64,000 bases of DNA from Chrysomallon squamiferum (Eukaryota > Mollusca > Gastropoda > Neomphalida > Peltospiridae), in contig CM022673.1 of assembly GCA_012295275.1 (NCBI GenBank), forward strand, positions 3,629,605-3,693,604, written 5' to 3'. The notes below the pieces were generated by a model that ran no database searches, had not been told where the DNA came from, and saw only the letters and a list, made by a program, of their open reading frames with translations. Shown here in pieces: positions 1 to 14,013 of this stretch (its first letter is position 1; each line of letters starts with the position of its first letter). Position numbers and translations under genes: made by a program.

Positions 1-932
1 ATATGACCTTACTCTTGGAAAATAATAAGTTTCAGTAATTTGTCTTTAATTTATCATTATTATTATTTTAAAATTGGTCATTCCTGTCTTTTTTATGCAT
101 GTGTTTGAGTTGCATTTTCAGTTTTTTTTAAAAATACATTTTTTGGGGGTTGGATTGGTAGGTAGTGGTTTTAATCTATATAATCACATACTAGTCTGCA
201 GACGAGAAACAAATTAACAGTTCTGTCACTTTTATAATAAACCCTAAAGATATTATATGTGCAAAACATTTCATTATACATAACATTATACATACAGATA
301 CACACAAACATTTTCTTTTTTTTTCATTGTCTCATTATAGCATTGAAGATGAGTTAATTCCTAACTAGTAGTTAACTATTTTCATTTTTCTGTTGTTTTT
401 AAATATTTATTCCAAATTTTTTAATAATAAATAAAATTTAATGAAAAATAAATCAGTCAATCTGTGATGTATATAGAGAAAAACATTCTTTTAAAAAAAC
501 AAGATATTTTATCATTTTATTTTCTTAATTTAGAATATATATTTTTTGTTAAATAATTCTAGATTTATTGTGTAAATAGTTTGAAAATGATTTTAAATAC
601 ATTTTCATTAGCATTAGATTATAAATTTTTGAAATGTTTTATATTATATAATTTCATATAACTGATATTAAATACAACAATGATATTAACTCTAGTTATT
701 GAAAAATAATTTTAGTTATAAAATTTTATATTTTCATTCAAATTAAAGTAATGTCTAAATAATGAAGATTATTAATATTGTTTTAAAATGTTGGGAACCA
801 GTTATACTGATGTATCAAGGTATCTTAACATAATTATGTAGATTTTATTTTTTATTATTATTTTTTTCTATGTTATTATTTTTATTATTATTCTATTTAT
901 TTAGTTTTCATTTTATTTATTTATTTATTTTA

Positions 933-969
<37 letters not shown>

Positions 970-3900
970 CTTGATATTGTTCTATTTAAATATAATGGAG
1001 CCATGTCAAGATTTATAAGTATAAAAAAACAAGGAGTGTATTTTCAATCAGTGAATATCAAAATATTTTTATCACAATTCTCTGCAACATCAATATATTT
1101 AGCACATTCCATTTCTTCTTTTCTTCAAAGGAATTATCATAGTTATATTTTAAAACTTTTGAAATGATAATTTTAATTTGAAAACAAATCTTTCTTTTAG
1201 TTTTAGCTAGCTTAAAGTTCCATATGATTTAAAGAATCTTTACTTTGCTTTTTATTTAGTCCAGGTTTTTGTTATTAGTAACTGTAATGATTATGATTTT
1301 TAAAATTAATTAATTATACACAATGTGATATAAATAGAGCAATAAGTGTCTGTTGAAAATTTTATATTCTGTGATAAATTTTCTATGAACAAATCTTTAT
1401 TTTAAATTTTAATTATTTTTAATTCAAATTAAATGTTTTTGTTATAGAAACAGTTGTATAGATTTTTAGCTTCTTGATATTGTGGCTTCTTTTATTTATC
1501 TATTTTACTTTTTTATAAATAATTTTTTTTTCTGGAATGATTCCAGGGAATGGGCATTTCTTGATTATTTATTTAATATTTTTTATTATTATAAGAATAA
1601 TTTTTGAAATGTGTCCAAAGCTTGTTTTTACCTCTTTTTTTTTTTTAATCTTATCTTCATTATGTTTATTCTTGCTTTATTTTATGTTTTAAAAAGTGGA
1701 GCACAATCAGTATATTCTCTGTAGCTTTGTTCATAAAATTATTTTATGTTTCTCTTCTTTTTTAACAATATGACTTTGGGATAATGTTTAGTATTTTTAA
1801 AGGTATGTCCTATGCAACACATGTATATACCCAGAAAATCAGTGACTGTGTGTAATTGTAATGTATATTCATTTTACTAGTGACAGTGTAGATGAATCTA
1901 CAGCATAATGGTTAAATTGTATATAATTATTTCACATTAATGGTAAAAAAATATTATATTTTTTTCTCAACATAAAAACTAAGGCCTTTATGGTTCTGTT
2001 AGTTTAGACAAAAGTAATATTTAAAATTAAGCATTCTTTTTCTGCTGTTAGATAGTCTAAACCTTGCTGGTCTGTATAAAATTAAATACTGTTCTGACTG
2101 TCTACTTTCATAGTAAGAAAATACTCTTGTGCATATAAACAAAAGCTAGATTCTGGTTTTATTTATATTAGGTTTATTGCAGATGATGTGGTCAGAATGA
2201 GGAAAGAATTCAGGGTTTTATTATGCTATTTTTTCATTATTATTTAAATGTAGAGTCAGACCTTGTTACACTGAACTTATTTGTCTCTGGATCATTTGTT
2301 AAGTTTGCCATTACAACAATCTGGTCTCAAGGTACTTTTCTTATATAAACAGTTAGTGTGAGTTATCATTTATTATAAATTAACTCCCTTTTTGAATGAG
2401 CACATTATCTTCCTTGTCTCACTAAGAATTATCATATAATTATCACCTTTTTGAGTGAGTGAACTGTCTCCCTTACCTAACAGTTATCATATATAAATCT
2501 CTCTTTTTCAATAAACATTATTTTCTCTTTTCCCATTAATAAAATTATCACAAGTTATCCCCCCTTATTGAATGCATGAACACATTTGTTGAAAATTATT
2601 TCACTTTATGCATTAAAATGGTCATCATAAGTTATTGCTCTTCACATACCAACAGAATGAAAACAATTTTAACATCATATTATCAATATACAAATCTGGA
2701 TGAATTTTTTTTTCTAATTTAACAGTCACAATTAGACGACATAAATGTCCTTGTGACAGAGTTTGACTTATTTTATTTACATCATTGTCTCAGAATCCTC
2801 TTGTTTCCATTGACTGGTTTGTGATTATCAAAATAAGGGTTTAGTGTTTTAGCATAATTAACTTGTGTCGTATTTGTACATTGGAATTTAATACAGAATA
2901 CAGTTTACTGTTTTACAATATATTTAGATACGTTTTTCTTTCTTTTATACCCGATGTCGTATGTACAGAATAAGTAAAAAATGTGTTTATCTTGATTTTC
3001 TGGTTTGTTTTTTGTTTAAAATATCACAGGATTGTAACTATAACTGCTTTTTTTTTTTTAGTGTTTTTCTTCCTCCCTTCTCCATCAAGATGGTATGAAA
3101 ATTATTATGGAAGCTGAAAATAAAATCCTCAGTATTTGCAAATAAACTGATTCTAAACCCTAAAGTGTTCAGAAAAAACCTTCTCTCATCCAGTGTAACA
3201 AATGGAAATAACAAAGAAATAACAAGGATACTTATTATTGGCATTTCTTTATTTCCTGGGATTATATGGATGCAATGCATAACCAAACCATATATAAATT
3301 TTAAAAACAAATTAGATTTTTTTAAATTAAGTACAATAGCAAAACATATAAAGTTATATACTAAGCTAGAAGAAATGTCATATTCATAAAATGAGAGTAA
3401 TGAGTTGTTTAATATACATTCATATATGTAATAAGAGATTTATTAACCATCATAGCAGTAGGCATACATAATATGTAACATGTACAGATATTAACAATAT
3501 GATACTTGGGCATATCTGTTAAATTCAGGTAATAGGTATTAGGCTAAAATTGATTGTCACATTATAGTAAAAATTTGGAATATAATAACAGACAAAAATC
3601 AAATTTAAGTAAATATTAGTGTTAATGGGAGTAAAAATAGAAATTAATATACTAAAATGAGCTATTAATATTATGAAACTTGTTTGAAATGCACTGTACA
3701 ATAGAAAATAGTGTCTTTCATAGATCAAATCAAACTGCACAGTCTTAAGCTATTATTTCTGAAATCACAAAAAGGAAAATATTTAGAAATCATGAGTTGT
3801 ATGCTTGACAATTTTTAACTTTAAAATGTGTTTAGACATTAAAATAAATAAATCATTTGAGTGAACAGAAATGATGAGGTCAAGACCAATGTTAGAATTA

Positions 3901-4675
3901 ACAATATGTCTAATCCTGCCTCTAAATCCTGCCCTAGTTATAATGCTGATTATAGAACTACCTAAAGATACTTGTCAGACTTGTAACAAAAGACTGATGA
4001 CTTTTGATATTGACATCACAAAGTGCTTTTAAAAAAAAATATATATATATATATAGTTTTAAAATGTCCTGGCCAATGAAGATAACTACAAACAATGAAA
4101 GCAGTTACTTTTGTTAATTTTATTTAAAAAACAAAAAATGTTTTCCTTTTTCGTATTATCCTAAACTGTACATTAATCTTGTTCAAAAGAAATAATTTAG
4201 ATAACAAAAGTTTATTACAATGTACCCTGAAAGTCATTAACACTAATTTCTTTTTTATTTTCTGGCACCATAAATTGATAATTAAGCTTCAAATAATCTA
4301 CAGTTTAATTCTGAATACCTGTCAAAAACAAAATTAAAAAAAATACAGCTAAAATGTTTAGTAGTTTGTCATATTAGTACCTATAGTTTTGCAGAGATCA
4401 TAATTTTATAAAGTACATTTTTGAAAGTAAAACATTTTATTATAAATCAGTAGCACTTTAAATAAATAAAATAAAATTTTGATTCTTAACCTGATTAAAT
4501 ACTGGCTAACTCAGATAATTTTACATTTTTGGTAATGTGCAGTTTTTCTGTAAAAATTAAATTATGTATGTCAGCCTTATTAAATCTATGTTTTTTGTAT
4601 GTGTAAATGTATACACTAACATTGGTATTTCTGTGTATTTCTACATGTGATTGAGAATGTGTCTGTTTTTATGCA

Positions 4676-4717
<42 letters not shown>

Positions 4718-5081
4718 GTACACTAACAATATCAACTTCCAAAATATTTCACTATACATGCTAACATATTAAATGTTAAAAACAGAGCCACACATTACAC
4801 TACAGTTTCTAATCTACAGTCCATCAACAACACTTTTCAAATATTCTTGACAACACCAGACTAGATTTTACTGCTGCTATGAAAACACAAAAATACACTC
4901 AGACATCTCATCTGAAATTTCCCCATGTCTAACATGCCAGCCTCGTAGCATGAACATTCAGTTTTGGGTATTATAAGATAATTAAGTAATTAAAATTTAC
5001 TTATAACTTAACCTCAGTGTGTTTTAGTTTTTTTTACTTTATTTAATTTTTTTTATTTATTTATTTATTTATTATTTATTA

Positions 5082-5144
<63 letters not shown>

Positions 5145-8100
5145 TTGCTAGTGACATAATATAAAAATAAATTGAAATGATGTTAGTACAAATCAAACCT
5201 GAGAAGCAAAATTTAAAAATAATAACAAGAACAATAATAATAATAATAATAATAATAGTAATAATAGCAAAAAAAATTTGAGATAGATATATAAACAAAA
5301 AACCTATATAATAATTTTAAAAAAGCAAAGTTGCAGATAATATAACTTAATGGGAAACTAATAGCTATAAGAAGGTATCATTTCATTAAAAAAAAAAAAT
5401 AATAATTGTATTTATATAAAAAGTGTGTGTCTTTTCATTTCAATAATAATTTAAAAAATAAAAAAATTTCACCACTTTCACGAAATGGATCATTTTTTGA
5501 ATATCATTCCTACAGTTTTCAATGTGTATTAAAAATAAATAATACAATGAAATGAAATAAAATAAAATAAAATAAAATAAAATACATAAATAAATAACAA
5601 AAACTGAAAGAAAATAAAATTAAAGAAAGAAAAAATAAATAAATGAAAATAATAAGAAATAAAACAGAAAAAATAAAATATCATTTTTCTTAAAGTCAGA
5701 TGAAAATTCTTTCACTTTCTTGCAGTCATCTCTGAGATTTTTAGCATGTTTCTATTAGATAACTTCTTCAGTATTCCTAGCTTCACCTTCACCGGATTTC
5801 ATAAGACAGTTCTTTAAAATTTTTACTAAATATTATAAAACTGAACTGAGAGCTAGAACTTACAAAATCTGCATTGGCACATAAATTGAATATTAACTTT
5901 AAGATATATATTATTACATACTGCGTAAATGATCCACTTATTCCAACTTTGGCACTTTATGTTTTTATTCAAAGCTTCTTATCAATTCAAGCTATTAAAA
6001 AAGTAATATATATGTATTAAATTATGATATAATGGAGTTATTCATAGTTTATTATAAAATTAAAAACAAATCTGCAACAGTAATTAAAATGATATGTAAA
6101 TTAATCACTTCTGTTTGCTTAAAGTCAAACAAAAAGGTTGAACTGGAAAATTATTTAAATAAATAAATAACAAAAAAAATGCCATATTTGATATCACCTT
6201 TGATATGTTTTTCTGAGTTCACATCCAAATAGTTTTCTAAATAAAATATAAAAAAGACAGCTTATTTTTTTTTTTACAAGATATATATATATATATATAT
6301 AAATAATATCAAAAATGAAAATATTAGTTCATGAATTAATTTTTATATTATTTGAGGGTTTGAAGAAAAAAAAAAAATATATATATATACATTTTTTGAA
6401 ATTTTGTTTTTTATTCGTAAGTTTTATTATGTTTGGAAGCCTTATTGTAATCTCACTTTAGCAAAAAGAAATTGAATCTTGAACATTTATAAAAAGCATA
6501 CTGCACCAAATACATCAAATTTCCCTTTTTTAAAAATTACTTAAATCTCTTTTCTTACAGAACAGCACATACCTTTAATTCTTACACAAGAGGTACAGAC
6601 AGAGTAACCCAAGTTAACTTCTCATAACAACAAACGTCGTTACTTGCAACGAAGACAACTCTAATCTACATAAAACTAATTTGCTACGCTAATTAAAATA
6701 ATTATAATGACAGATATATATATATATATATATATATAGGTTTATTAACACACATACAAGCAACAAGTCTAATGCTGGCTAATTTTGATTTTAAACTCTT
6801 TGGTAATGATTTGAAGAAAAAATATTTACAATAAACACAGTAAATAAACTCTGCAATAAAATAGAAAGTATTTTCTATCAGTCAAGTAATATATTATGCA
6901 AAATACTCTAAAATCTTAACAATATTTTAAACTTTTATATATATAGATATATATTTTTGAGACCAGTCAAGAATACATTATTATACACATAACTGATAGA
7001 TAAAACTGACAGCAAACAAAATTACAAAAAGCATACATACAGTAGTTCTTTTTTCAAATTAAATTAACCTAAATATTGAAAGAATTTTATTTATTATTTA
7101 TTTTTTTTAATAAATAAATAATCATCTTCATCATCATCAATAATAATAATAATATTAATAACAATAATAATGAGATTTACTGATATAATCATTTAATGAT
7201 CACATAATCATATTAAAATGAGACAGAAATAATTGACTGTTAGGCAAACTCGAGTTTCAAATTAAAATATGAATTAATCAGTCTTTATTTTCAAAACATT
7301 TAACATAGGATGGACAACTATCACAAATCTGGAAAACTGGCGTCAATGATAAAATGTAACATACTATTTTCTTTACAACAACTTATAATTTTTTGTATTC
7401 CTGTGACTCGTAGATGCATTACCACTAGCAGGAAAAAACTGAACCAATTTTGTTTGTTTTTTTGTTGTATTTTATTGTCTGTTTAATTTTTATTTTTATG
7501 TGCCAGAACTATAAATTATGTACACTGAAAATTATCACAAGTATGTCTATTTTTTTTAAAAGATCTAAACTGTTTTAAATAAAAAGCTTTAAAAAATAAA
7601 AGTAATAAAATCAATCGTATTATTATTTTTTTTTTATCATCATCATCCATCAACATCATCATCATCATTATTAATGTTGTTTATATTATTATTATAATGA
7701 TTGTTATTATTATTATTATTGTTGTTGTTGTTGTCGTAACTTCTTTTCCTACTAATTTGCTTATACTATAACTGTTAACGTAAACAATGAAATATCAGTT
7801 TGTTGTATTTTTATTTATTTATTAATTTATCTTTCATTTAACTTTTTAAAACAATATTTTTTACTTAAAGCAAAGAGGAAAAAAGCACAGAATACATCCA
7901 AAAAATATTTTTAAAAAAGAAAAAAGAAACAGATAACAAATAAACACCTCTAATATGCAGTTACATACAATATGAATACAATTAGCTTCTATGCAAAATA
8001 ATAAAATGGCTTTATCAAAACTTTTTTAACAAAATGTACATAAATAAATAAAAACATATCACAGTAATAGCAGAGTCCAAACACTAACAACGAGTTTTCA

Positions 8101-9640
8101 AGAAAAATAAACAACACTAAGAATTTCATATATTAAATTTAAAAAAAAGGAAAAAAAAGCACTGTTAGAGCTGATGTATAAGTAAATTTTATAACAAAAT
8201 AAGCAATGGGGCAAGACACATTTAATACAAAATTCTGAAAAACAGTAAATTTTACTGCTTTTGTCCTTCCCTGAACTATTTTTTTCAACAACTCTTTATT
8301 ATTTTAACTGCCATTTGCCTGTAAATAATAAACATTTTGACAGATCAGATTAATTGATTTAATAAACATCCTATCATTCCTTGGATTTCAATTAAAGTCA
8401 TTTTTTTATATATTCACCATTTTTTTTTTTTTTTTAAATATTATTAAAAAAATAAATAAACAAAAAAAAAAAAATAAAAAATCATCATAATAAATAAATT
8501 AATTAATAAATAATGACAGTTTTCTCTTTTCTAATTTTTTCCCACTTATATATGTATTTTCTACTTCTGAGTAGTCTTTAAAATCAACATACTGCTATGA
8601 AAATCGTTCTTAAAGTAAACTGAATATCAAATTTTGTAATCACAAATTTGGTGAAAATTAGATAATAATAATTATATTAAAAATATATATATATACAAAA
8701 AAAAAAAAAAAAATTAAAATAAAATAAATGGAAGGGTCCAAAGAGTGAATCATCAGATATAACAAAGGAGTCTACATAACATTTGATTCAACACTCAGTG
8801 AAATATTGAGTGACACACTAACCAGAATTGTGCAGAAACATTGGCAGTTATTAAATTATAACCACAGATAATCTTTTATACAAAACATGTTTGATGGAAG
8901 CATGCAGATTTTCATCTCATACAATGAGCATTCTGTTGAGCATCCCCTTCAAGAATGTCTCCAGTGATCAGGATACTTCACAATAAAGGATTATAATAAA
9001 AAAAAAAAAAAAAAAAAAAAATGCTGCAGTAATATTAGGAATGTGAATCTATTGCATTTGCCCCTAAATATTGAATATGGATTTGTCATATAATTAGCCA
9101 TTAACATGTATGTAACAGTTATAATTATATTAAGCATCCAGGAGGCAAAAATAGAAATGCACTACTGCAGTATGTGTAAACATCTACAAAAACACCACAA
9201 AATAGATAATGGTCTAAAACAAGATATTTCTGCTCAGTCCTTTAACAAGGGACATTACTCTAACAGATTAAGCACAATAATTTTAATATTATGTAAACCA
9301 GAATCTGTTTTTTCAAAGACTGATAGAATTAATTATTTCTCTTGCATATTAGTAATAACATTAAACAAAAAATAATAATTCTCACCCATTAAATTCATTC
9401 CGAGAAATTTACTAATATTTTATAAATGTGTTTCCATTTCAAACTAGAAAGTCAGAGGAATCCATTAATCCTTTCATGCATATCACAAGATCTTTGCCAT
9501 TTTTGTATTTCTACACCAAAAAAACCTGTTAATACTAAACATTCATATAATGTTTTGTTTTCTCTTCTTCTGATATTTTAACTCCAACTAGCTAATATTT
9601 CTTATACGTTGTTTCTTGACTGCAGTGGAAGAATAAGTAA
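1..9640. other. AT-rich region downstream of DENND2; no gene recognised
   Basis: No conserved coding exon was recognised on either strand. The part nearest 9640 must include the DENND2 3' UTR, but no single poly(A) site stands out because TTTATT (AATAAA on the minus strand) is frequent. Repeats seen are TTA at about 932-970, TG at 4681-4716, TTA at about 5083-5143, TAA at 5228-5256, AT at 6283-6300 and 6717-6738, ATC/TTA near 7630-7735, and poly(A) at 8700-8714 and 9000-9021. Short frames at 3038-3740 and 9106-9375 look random. Confidence 0.6.
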
Positions 9641-9779
9641 TTACTGTATATGAAAAAATTTCCTCATTTTTTTACCAAGTCCTACCGAGCCACTGCTCCC
9701 ATCTGATTTCTGGAATTCTGCCAGTCGAGACATGAACAAATCTACAAAAGTAAAAAAAAAATAATGAATAAAAAAAAAA

Positions 9780-9837
<58 letters not shown>

Positions 9838-10460
9838 TAATAAATATAATAATAATAATAAATAAATAATAATAATAACATAAAAATAGTAATAATAACA
9901 ACAATAACAACAACAACAACAACAGTAATAATACAGATAAAAAATAATATTGCCATTACAACATTAATAATAATAGTGGTAGCATTTGATAATAATTTAT
10001 AAATAAATAAATGAATGAATGAATAAATATATATTATATAACATGAAATGACCTAACATAACATAACATAACATAACATAACATAACATAACATAACATA
10101 ACATAACATAATATAATATAATATTATGTAACATAATGTAAAGTAACATGATGTAATGTAATAAATAAAAAAATAACATACCAACAGTTGCCCATTCTTT
10201 TTTCTCAGTGTGATGTGTAATAAAAACTTCAAACATCTGAGTTTCTGTAAACCATTCTAACATTTGTCTGATGCCTTTCGTTGCAGCCTCTGCGATAAAA
10301 CGCTCTTTCTAGAAAACAAATAAATTTTTAAAATAAAATAAAATAATAATCTTCAGATTCTTAACCATTTCCAATTATGATCAACTGAACAGAGATAATT
10401 AAATAAATAAAATATATAAAATAAAAAATAAAATAAATAAATTTTAAAAAATATATAAAA

Positions 10461-10491
<31 letters not shown>

Positions 10492-13400
10492 AATCAAGTT
10501 CAAATCAGAAATAAACATACAAGAAATATTTTCTTTCCGTCCTTGTTGTGTTATTATGTGTTCACCAAAATGGCCGACAGTTTCTACAAACAACCTCATG
10601 AAAGCCTCTGACACCATCAACCACTGAGAACTTTGAGCTTCTGAAAACAAAACACACACACATCAAATTTAATGTGGCTTACTATGTGAATTATAAAAAC
10701 AACAAAAGAAATTAGTATGTAAAATTGGTAACATGAACAAAGAGCCCAATATGTATTATTATTACTATCATCCTCATCTTCATCATCACCATCACTATTA
10801 TTATTAATATAATTATTAAGTGTTTGTTTTACTGGTGTACTTTGATGATATAAACAACAATAAAAATATTTTTTGCATGCTTACTGTTTTATTTTTTAAC
10901 CAATCTTTGTTAATAACAAAGCATTTAGAAATAATATAACCTTTATGATTTGTTACATTTTCCAGGGCATCGTTTCATTCAAACAAGACATTTTTACATC
11001 TGATAGCCTGAAGATACAACAATTCTCATTTGATCAGTCAATCATGGATGTTGTTAATACTTCATTTTACAAAATGGTGGAACAACAAATAGGAAAATTT
11101 CACTTCCGCCTGTCTACACAAGATGGCTGTTTATACTGACCTGCATCTATCTTACACATGTTGATGGCTGTTTATACTGACCTGCATCTATCTTACACAT
11201 GTTGATGGCTGTTTAAACTGACCTGCATCTATCTTACACATGTTGATGGCTGTTTACACTGACCTGCATCTATCTTACACATGTTGATGGCTGTTTACAC
11301 TGACCTGCATCTATCTTACACATGTTGATGGCTGTTTACACTGACCTGCATCTATCTTACACATGTTGATGGCTGTTTACACTGACCTGCATCTATCTTA
11401 CACATGTTGATGGCTGTTTACACTGACCTGCATCTATCTTACACATGTTGATGGCTGTTTACACTGACCTGCATCTATCTTACACATGTTGATGGCTGTT
11501 TATACTGACCTGCATCTATCTTACACATGTTGATGGCTGTTTATACTGACCTGCATCTATCTTACACATGTTGATGGCTGTTTATACTGACCTGCATCTA
11601 TCTTACACATGTTGATGGCTGTTTATACTGACCTGCATCTATCTTACACATGTTGATGGCTGTTTATACTGACCTGCATCTATCTTACACATGTTGATGG
11701 CTGTTTATACTGACCTGCATCTATCTTACACATGTTGATGGCTGTTTATACTGACCTGCATCTATCTTACACATGTTGATGGCTGTTTTCAGGGCTTTCT
11801 GCACTTTGCGAGGAATTATTGTTGACTCATCACCTTCCGAACGAACAATCTGTTTCTTATCCAGATCCACAATAATAATCTGAAATAAACAAGTGTGGTG
11901 TTAGTTCTGAAACACTCCACTGTATAATTATAATAAAAATAAAAACGTTATATATGTAATTTTGATTAAAACTGCTTCAAGAAGTGAAAGGAAAAAAATT
12001 AAATGTTCCTTCAGTTTTGAAATAATTTCAAGTACCACTATCTCAATGAAACAGAAACTGAATCTGGATTTTTGAACAGTTATCCTAACAAATGCAAAAA
12101 TATACAACTGAAACTGTAAATGTTTTCTTTTGAAATAATATGAATACTGTTACAAAAGGTCTTTTCAATTCAGAAATTATAGTGGATAAAATAATTTCAA
12201 ATACTAAAAAACAGTAACAAAATGTCTTCTTTTTTTTTTTAATTTTATCTCAAAAATAAAAACAGAAAATAGAAAATATAATATTAGGAAGAAGGCAATT
12301 TTTATCCACTCATTATTCAGTGATTTACGGAAAACAATAATTTCATTCTGTTAAGATTAAAAATAATCTGTGTACATATATAAGTGTATGCTTGCATATA
12401 TATATATAAGTAAACAAGTGAAAAAAAAAAAAAACAACTGATGATAAAAACAGTTTTTTAAGAATTATACAGAGGTATCTCCAAATTAAAAATGCATGGA
12501 AAAGTATTTTAATGGCAGAAATACACAAATATGTGCATGGGTCACCCATCCTTCTATACATCCATGGATTACAAGAGACTAAAACCTCACCTCTTCCAGT
12601 GGCAGAGTCAGCACTTGCTTCAGGTGGGAGGACAGAATACCAATGAGGAAGGGGGTGGGAGATGCACACACATCGAGCATGTCCTGGGGCAGGATGGGTA
12701 TGTAAATATGCTGCCACTGAAACGGGTAGAGCAGAGCAGCAAGAGCATGGATTGTGTGACTGAGTGAACTGAAACAGAAAGAAAGAAGTTTAAATATGTC
12801 TACCTGCTTCACTTATTTATATTATTTAAAATAGCACTGTTACAATGGGAAAATTTCAGTATGTTGATAAGAATAATGCAAAGATGTGTTCAATGCCGCA
12901 GTTTCACAGTGCAAGTGTTTGTACTTGTGTTCACTTTGCTCAGCAGATTTACTCATTTCAAATGATATTTATATTATTTAATGTAGGCTTGTTGACAGAA
13001 CTGGAGAATTCCTATAGGCCAATAAGAACAGTTAGTTGATAACATTTTTCAAGTCAGTGTTGCAGTTTTTCATTGTAAATGTTTGTAGGAATGTACACAT
13101 TACTCAGTAGGTTTACCCATTCCAGATGATATTTACATTACTTAGTACAGTCTTGTTATGACAGGACAGGACAGTGTAAATGTTTGTTATCATAGATGCA
13201 ATGCCAAGAATCCATCCATCTTTATTTTTATTTGAGGTAAAAAACCCAGCAATATAAAGAATAATACTATTCAAATTAAAAATAAATAAATAAGTAGTAT
13301 TAACCTTAAATGTTTGGAGCAAATAAGAACTCTCCTTTCCATGAGAAGTGTAGAGAAGATTTTCAGTAGTTTTTCTGTGCCAAGGTAACTAAGCAGACAT

Positions 13401-13980
13401 TCATAGTTGACCTGAAAAAAAAGAGGTGAAAGTTTATTTTGTTATGTTTTTATTTCAGCTTTTATTTTTACTATTCTTTCATTTAATTTTATTAAACAGT
13501 CATCATAAGCAGTCAACCATTAAATATTTGTTTTTAAAAACATGTCAGTAGTTTATGTTCAGTTGTCAAACTTAGTTTACGTTATTATTATTTCATTTAG
13601 CTTTTCTACAGTTTCAACAGATAAAGTAACTGAATGAGTACAGCTGCAGTTTATGTTTAAATGTTTTTCTACTTAGTTCATTTTTGGTTATTTTACTTGT
13701 ATATTCTGTTATGTACAACTTCAGTAACTGAATTATCTCAGTTAACTAAATCACTAGTTTATATTAGGTTTTATTTTACTTACATTTTCTAGTCTGCTGT
13801 CTGTTGGTCTGTTCAGAAATATTGTTTCCATTTCTCCTGCTTGATCCTGCATATAAGTAATTTAAGTAATTAAATAAATAATTATGTATATGTATATATT
13901 CATATTTAAAACTACATAATTTATACTTTGAAATACAATGTTAATTAGAAAACAATTTATTTTAACACTTCTTATTTAAA

Positions 13981-14013
<33 letters not shown>

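Noticed and set aside
9106..9375. 89-codon plus-strand ORF
   Set aside because: No recognisable motif, AT-driven composition, no splice context, and it lies in the DENND2 3' flank.
9641..9956. Leu/Ile-rich membrane-protein-like frames on the minus strand
   Set aside because: They come from a TAA/CAA microsatellite. Only the part encoding LFMSRLAEFQKSDGSS and onward is real (last DENND2 exon).
11118..11789. Regular repeat array resembling CRISPR spacing
   Set aside because: The units are contiguous near-identical copies without unique spacers, in a eukaryotic intron, and each matches the adjacent exon end. It is a minisatellite.
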